The notes beneath the pieces are model-generated. The model did not search any database. It was not told the DNA's origin and saw nothing but the letters and a program-made list of their open reading frames with translations. Positions 58,542 through 64,000 of a DNA stretch of 64,000 nt are shown piece after piece (position 1 is the stretch's first letter; each line of letters starts with the position of its first letter). The DNA lies in NCBI RefSeq assembly GCF_000165425.1, contig NW_001798982.1, positions 71,369-135,368 on the forward strand, written 5' to 3'. The stretch is from Paramecium tetraurelia. Its lineage: Eukaryota > Ciliophora > Oligohymenophorea > Peniculida > Parameciidae. The position numbers and the translations under genes were made by a program.

Positions 58542-60786
58542 TCATTTCAACTTTAAGAAATCCGAATTGGAAATAATTTAAGTGAATTCATCTATTTCTG
58601 ATGTTTTCGGTATCAATCTGAGAATTTTGGTAGGCTATTAATATTTTCTAGATTCGTTCAAATTTGAACCCTCAAAATCCCAAATTTTGGCTTTTCTTTA
58701 CTCGTAGACAATCAAACAGTCATCATCTTTGCATTGTTCCTTTATTTTCTGAGTCAATTCCTACAATTATGGATTGTCTCGAATAGATTTCTTAAATTGC
58801 TAATAGGATTTCAAATAGTTTCTAGTTAAAAATGATATTTTACATAGATTCTTACTCTTAGATTTAATTTTTGTTTTGTAGATCATTCAAAATCTAAGAA
58901 ATCTTAGGAATAATCCTTCTACTTGAATCAATAACCCGAACTTGATTATCCAAATCAACTAACATACAATCCCTCTTTTCCAAACACATACCATACATTT
59001 TACTGAGAATAGCACTAAATGAAATTGATCCAATTTTGTCTTCAACTGGGAACCATGTTTCAATAGTGCCGTCTAAGGCATCCTCATGTAATTTATGTTT
59101 CTCCATGAAGGCTTAGAAAAGTTTGGTCCAAGACTCCGCTCTGATGTGTCCTAATACAGCAATTTGCAGTTAGATAAAATATTCTTTCTTATATTTTATT
59201 AAGTTCTTCAACATATCCAAAGTGTCATCATTTTCATAATCAATCAATAAAATAAATAATAATTTATCTTATTTTCTTGTAATTTCTTCATTTCCCAAAC
59301 TCTTCGAAAATGACATCTCCTCATATGGAGGCTTACGTTTTTCTGCATATGGGATTTTGCCATATTGTTGATTAAGTACTTTTTCAACAGTTGGTATATT
59401 ATTGAAAAATTGATAAATCATTTAGTTAACTCTTTACAGCACAGGGTCATGTGAATTCTAAACTTCACTTAGGATACTATCTCTAGCATGTATCCATTGC
59501 TTGACTTACGAGATATATTGTGTAGATTTATAATAAGGAGTGAGTGTAGCCATTTCCCAATTAGGAATCTGGATCAAACTGTTTTCATAATTGATAGATA
59601 TTTTAATCTGCTTTTCCAAAGAAGCTTCGATATTGAGATTGTTTTCTCTAATTTTTTAAGATAGCATTTTCTTCAAAATCTAAATGTCCCAAACTATTGG
59701 TTTTTATTAAAGAGGTTTGATGAAACTTTCTGTTACTTATAGTGACTTAGGTGAACATGCCACTTGAATGATTGGTTTCTCATAAATAACTTGCTTACTA
59801 TCCTTGCCATAGATAGTCTTTTTATTTATAGCGACTTCTAAGCCTCTGGTAAACATTTGTTATTGTTGCTATTGCAGAATAAATCTTTTGAATTCCAGAT
59901 ACTATTGTTTGTTTATAGTGCTTTTTAAATTCATTTCCTTGACTCCTACATATTGTTTGACTCCAGAATTTATAAGTTTGGTCACTTCCAAAGCCACTTC
60001 GTCAGAATCAGCTGATATGTCCCACTCCAGTGTATATCTTTTCCAAATTAAATTTTAACCGTAAAACAAAAGTGCACTTGCAAGATATCCTTCCTCGATA
60101 TCATTGGCTTATTCCTAATAAAAGATATCGAATATGTGATTTTCAGGTTCCTCGGCAAGAACATAGATGTGCTCATGTTGTTGCCATCCGGAATTGGATC
60201 TCACTAATTCCTCGTAGACTGATTGCTATTCTTCGTTGCCTCTGGTTAAGCCAATCAATTGAAACGGAACATTTTTGAAGGACTCAACCAATTCTATTGC
60301 ATGTTGGAAATTGACCATCTATTCACCTTAACCCCAAGATTTAATAAGTGTATAAGTGTTTTCCTTCAGCACTAGTGTTTAGGATTCTCCCTTTAGTAGC
60401 ATGTGGAATTTTATGGAAGGGAATTTATCTCCTAATTCCAAACCACATTTGAATTTCATTTACTATTCAATCTTGCATTTATCTTATTTATTTGCAAGGG
60501 CTTTCAACTATTCCAACCCTTTGTTTACTTCATGTAGTTATTATAAGTTAATAGGTTTCACTGTCCCTTGTGTATTGATCAATTTCTTTGCAATGACTCT
60601 TCCATTCCTGAAGGCAGCATCCTAAATATATGAATATGAAGTCTTTTTGATAATTTGGAAAGTTTCAAACTCATTGAGCAGATTACTAATCTTGCGTATT
60701 GAATCACTGCGAATACCAGGCTATTCTATATCGCCTGAATTGATTTCGGGTGATGGTTATTGAGAACAAGATTTACAATTGCCCAT
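58542..60786 (-). CDS. N-myristoylation-type protein MGNCKSC..., 736 aa
   Basis: One 34-nt intron (58822-58855). The start MGNCKSCSQQPS is an N-myristoyl/palmitoyl signal, which fixes the start codon. Residues ~150-260 have a thioredoxin-fold look (LELGDKFPSIKFHMLLKG, then a KSWGQGEQMVNFQHAIELVE helix and FQLIGLTRG strand), but no CxxC or peroxidatic cysteine is seen there. A second alpha/beta block follows in the C-terminal third (LLFILLIDYENDDTLDMLKN, ... FIQLQIAVLGHIR). The whole may be a repeated alpha/beta protein held at the membrane. No family can be named with confidence. Its ATG is 10 bp from that of the divergent DLIC gene. Confidence 0.72.
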
Positions 60787-60796
60787 ATTAAAATTA
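60787..60796. promoter_or_regulatory. 10-bp divergent intergenic region
   Basis: The start codons of the MGNC gene (minus) and the dynein light intermediate chain gene (plus) are separated by ten A/T bases. Transcription of each must begin within a few bases of, or inside, the other gene. Confidence 0.6.
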
Positions 60797-62236
60797 ATGA
60801 GTAAAAAAGAGAATGTTTGGAATTAACTATTATTTGAGAAAAGTAGATAGGGAGGTTTCATAAATAAGAATTTGGTAATTTTAGGCAGGAAATGTAGTGG
60901 AAAAAGAAGTTTGTTAGATTCTTTAGCTGAAATAACGAAGACTCACAAGAGTAAATTGATTAATAGTAATTTCTAGATGCTATTCGACAAAAAGGTATTA
61001 CCCCAATAGTGGATTATGCCTTCTTAAATTTGATAGACCTTCGCGACCCTGATTACAACACGAATGCTCGTCTGAATGTGTATATTTTAGAAGAAGAGGG
61101 GCAGAAGTATTTGTTACCTCAGATTTTGAATCACAAAAATATCAAGAATACATTTGTTGTAATAGCTCTGGACATGCAAGAGCCCTGGACCTTTATGGAA
61201 GACCTGGATAGATGGATTAGTGTGTTGTAGGATATGATGGCTGATCTGCGATTGAGTTTGAACGAATTGGAAGAGATGAAAGCGAATGGTAATATGAGTG
61301 TGATATATAATTCAAGTGATGCAATATATGTCATAGATGGATGGAGGTTAGGCGCATGAAGGTTTGTTGAAGACAAATTTGGGAATACCTTTGATGGTGA
61401 TGGTGAATAAATCGGACATCTTGGAGAGAGATGATAAGGGGAAGGATTGGGATTAGAAGGCAGAAATCATTTAATTTTGTTTACGTTAATTTTGTGTGAA
61501 TTGTAAGAGTTAACATACTTATAATAAGATGGTGCAACTTTGCTTTTCACTTCTGTGAAGCAGAAGATCAACATCAAGGTAATGTACGAGTATGTATTGC
61601 ATCGTCTGTATAACATGCCATTTGAAACATCACAACACAAAAACCTATCAGATTTCGAAAGTCTCTTCATACCCCTGGGTCAAGATGACATAAACATCAT
61701 CAAGAGCACTTTCACTAAATTGGCCAATGGTGTCATTAAATACGAAGAGAGCGTGCCTGTAGTGCAATTGAAAAAAGTAAAGACTCTCTCCCAATATCAT
61801 AATAGAATTTAGTAAAAGAGGAACTGACTGTTGAGGACGATCAGGAATTCTTCACCAAACTAAAGGAGAAGTCGTCTTAAGCACCTGCAACCAGACCCAT
61901 CCTACCAATTCAAAGGACGGTGGACTAGCAACCAGCTCAATAACAACCACCTCCTCCTACTACTGATTAACAGCCAGTGTCTGCCCGAGGCTCTCAACAG
62001 AGTAAAGAACTAAGAGATTTCTACGACAAAATTCTGACTGGCAGAAATGATGTATTTGAGTATTTGAAACTTAGTCTCAAATTGATCAGATTCAATAGGC
62101 TCATTAACAATTACAAGATAGAATGAAGTCAAGAACAGTCACAGAAGTACAAACAACAACAACAGCTGCCAGATTGGCTCCTTTGTTCAATTAATAAGAT
62201 TAATAGAAATTGTAGAGGATTTTGCCTAAAAAGTGA
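60797..62236 (+). CDS. Cytoplasmic dynein light intermediate chain, 435 aa
   Basis: Five introns (26, 28, 26, 29 and 23 nt) give a clean frame. After MSKKENVWNQLLFEKS comes the Ras-like domain typical of DLIC: P-loop-like LGRKCSGKRSLLDSL, then VDYAFLNLIDLRDP, RLNVYILEEEGQKYLLPQI, the diagnostic ALDMQEPWTFMEDLDRW, GIPLMVMVNKSD and GATLLFTSVKQKINIKVMYE. The C-terminal third is Q/P-rich and less conserved, as expected for the adaptor-binding tail. It should be part of a cytoplasmic or intraflagellar-transport dynein; the length fits either the LIC1/2 or D2LIC type. Confidence 0.92.
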
Positions 62237-62326
62237 TTTCATCCCCATATTCTATAAACCTAAATAATACCATACAGTTCAGATGTTAATATATGCTATT
62301 AAATTCTTCAATCTTATTATTTTAAA

Positions 62327-62611
62327 ATGTCCGACAGTGAGATCTCTTTCAACTTTGATGATGATGTTATTGAGTTAGATAGATTCCAATAGCATAAGCC
62401 CAATGCTTCCTTTTCAAAGAGTGACAAAAAGAACAACAAGGAAAAACTTAAATTAATGCAAACTTCCATCCAATCCTAAAATAACATCAAACAACAAATG
62501 ACCAAGGACCTCCTGTTTCTCTTGAAGTTCGAATAACACATGCTTAGTTCTATCAACAGTCTCCATCAGAGGATCATGAGATCTCTCGAAAGCGAAATAG
62601 GTGGCACTTGA
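62327..62611 (+). CDS. Hypothetical protein, 94 aa
   Basis: Single exon. MSDSEISFNFDDDVIELDRF is acidic, a lysine-rich linker follows, then a helix (TKDLLFLLKFEQHMLSSINS). No membrane segment or signal peptide. The product is small, helical and unrecognised, with codon use like its neighbours. Confidence 0.6.
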
Positions 62612-62670
62612 ATAATTAATTTGTTTGGTAGCATAAAATGATTATATTATTTCAACATTCTTATAAAAAT

Positions 62671-64000
62671 ATGGAAGATTAAGTTAAGAGATTGTAAAGT
62701 CTCGTTGATCACTTCTAGAGAAGGAGTAAGATAAACAACTCTAAACTTGAAACTGAATGCTATGAAGTGTTTTCTGAATGTGTAATAATTGTACAGAAAG
62801 AAATCAGCATTGAGTTTGGGAATATCATGGACAAATTATTTAATCTCGTTAGAGAAATGTTGGAAGCAGCCCAATCTCAAATCAAACCCCATCCTGAACC
62901 CAAATAAATTTTGTTGACTCCTTAGATCCCTGAATTTATCAATGCACTCCAATTAGGAAGTGTTAACATTTTCGACTCTTTGGGGACATCAAAACAAATC
63001 AAAAATTATCAACAAATCCCTTGGAGTGATTATAAATCCAAAGGTTAAGGGACCAAACCTTTAAGAACCTATCAAGATGTAGGTACTAGCACTATCATTG
63101 ACTATTATTAAAATTGTTAGAATGCATCAAACGATCTTTTGAGAAAAGAAGAGGAAATGAGAGAATGGTTAGAATTCACTAATGAAACCATCTCTATGTT
63201 AAGTGATGCCTTGGCTAATAAAAAATAATTAGATATTGAGTTTCAGGGTAAGCCAGAGCAATTGGATTTAGTTATATCAGACATTCAATTTAAAAAGCTC
63301 AACTTGGAATAGCTATTGAAGTCAGTGAATTTGGAGAATCAAGGTGTTCAAAATTATGATCACGCTGTTTAGTTGCTTCTATAACATATCCATCATATCT
63401 AATAGTAGACAGCAGTCGCTATAATTCATAGATTTAAGTAAAAACATTAAGAGAAGGAAAAGCAATAGTAAATGATAAATGAAATGAAGGGAAAGTAAAA
63501 GAAAAAACCAAATAAAAATAAAGACGATTGTCGTTGTTCATAATATGTGAATGAAATTATGGCATTAAAAAACAAACTAGAATAGATACAAAATGAAATT
63601 TAGAAAAAGGATAACCAATTATTAGATCTCTAAATAATTAATAATTAGAAAGAGATGCAATGCAAAATAATGCAAGGGTAGCTCTAATAACTTGAAGGTG
63701 AAAAGTCTGAATTTAAATAAAAATTGGATAATATGGTTAGAGAATATTCAAAATTAATTAAAAAGAATAGTGACAATGAAAGGGGGTAAGTTTCATCTAG
63801 CAGCAATGATGAAATCTTAGGAAACGCAGGATAATTATATCCAAGAACCACAAGCAGAGAATTATCTTTATAATAATCATAAAAATAATAAAACCATTTA
63901 ACCCCAAAAGACAATTTCATAATTTAAAAGAAGACTTAACAAATGGAAAGACTAGTTAAATTGGTTAATGTTTTAGATGGAAACAATCAAACAAGAAGAT
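62671..64000 (+). CDS. Coiled-coil protein, partial (cut by window end)
   Basis: The frame begins MEDQVKRLQSLVDHFQRRSK and is open to the window edge (at least 443 aa). Three coiled-coil stretches: residues 1-80, about 165-210, and about 285-375 (ALKNKLEQIQNEIQKKDNQ). A K/Q/H-rich segment (KQKKKPNKNKDDCRCSQ) lies between them. No motor, membrane or enzymatic motif is seen. It could be a cytoskeletal or basal-body protein, but this is not testable from the fragment. Confidence 0.75.

Overview
The window reads as macronuclear DNA of a Paramecium-type ciliate. In every long gene TAA and TAG fall inside conserved domains where glutamine fits, and only TGA ends a gene. The DNA is AT-rich. The introns are tiny (about 20-38 nt, mostly GTA...TAG), and many neighbouring genes lie 10-60 bp apart. 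With this code and these introns the short standard-code ORFs fuse into about 30 large genes. Protein lengths below are for spliced models worked out by hand; most close in frame.

Layout. 1-9 kb: a small 76-aa protein (+), then on the minus strand a seven-TM receptor fused to a PIP-kinase-like domain, an ABCC transporter, a CDPK and a divergent Atg8-like protein. 9-15.4 kb (+): kinesin-14, a large type I membrane protein and an unknown 221-aa protein. 15.4-29.4 kb (-): an FLVCR-like MFS transporter, then a 12-kb gene for a ~4,000-aa protein that starts MGC (N-myristoylation signal) and ends in a HECT ubiquitin-ligase domain. 30-36 kb (+): a secreted CBM9-like protein, a coiled-coil protein, a B-box/TPR protein and an importin-alpha-like protein. 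36.7-46.6 kb (-): a LITAF-domain protein, an 8.2-kb BEACH-WD40 gene and Ran GTPase. 46.8-50.2 kb: a decayed Rpn11 (PSMD14) copy, a protein kinase (+), ribosomal protein eL38 (-) and casein kinase 2 beta (-). 51.4-55.3 kb (+): the mitochondrial calcium uniporter MCU, a frame-broken VMP1 copy and a PTB-like RRM protein. 56.4-60.8 kb (-): a CFAP119-like protein and two adjacent N-myristoylation-type genes (MGIC..., MGNC...). 60.8-64 kb (+): dynein light intermediate chain, a 94-aa protein and a coiled-coil protein cut by the window end.

The genes form no operon or single pathway. They are mostly housekeeping and signalling genes: calcium (CDPK, MCU), membrane traffic and autophagy (BEACH, Atg8-like, VMP1 remnant), ubiquitin/proteasome (HECT, Rpn11 remnant), cilia and motors (kinesin-14, DLIC, CFAP119-like). 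Two conserved genes survive only as frame-broken copies, as expected for duplicates decaying after whole-genome duplication. I saw no mobile element, virus-like element, CRISPR array, rRNA or tRNA.
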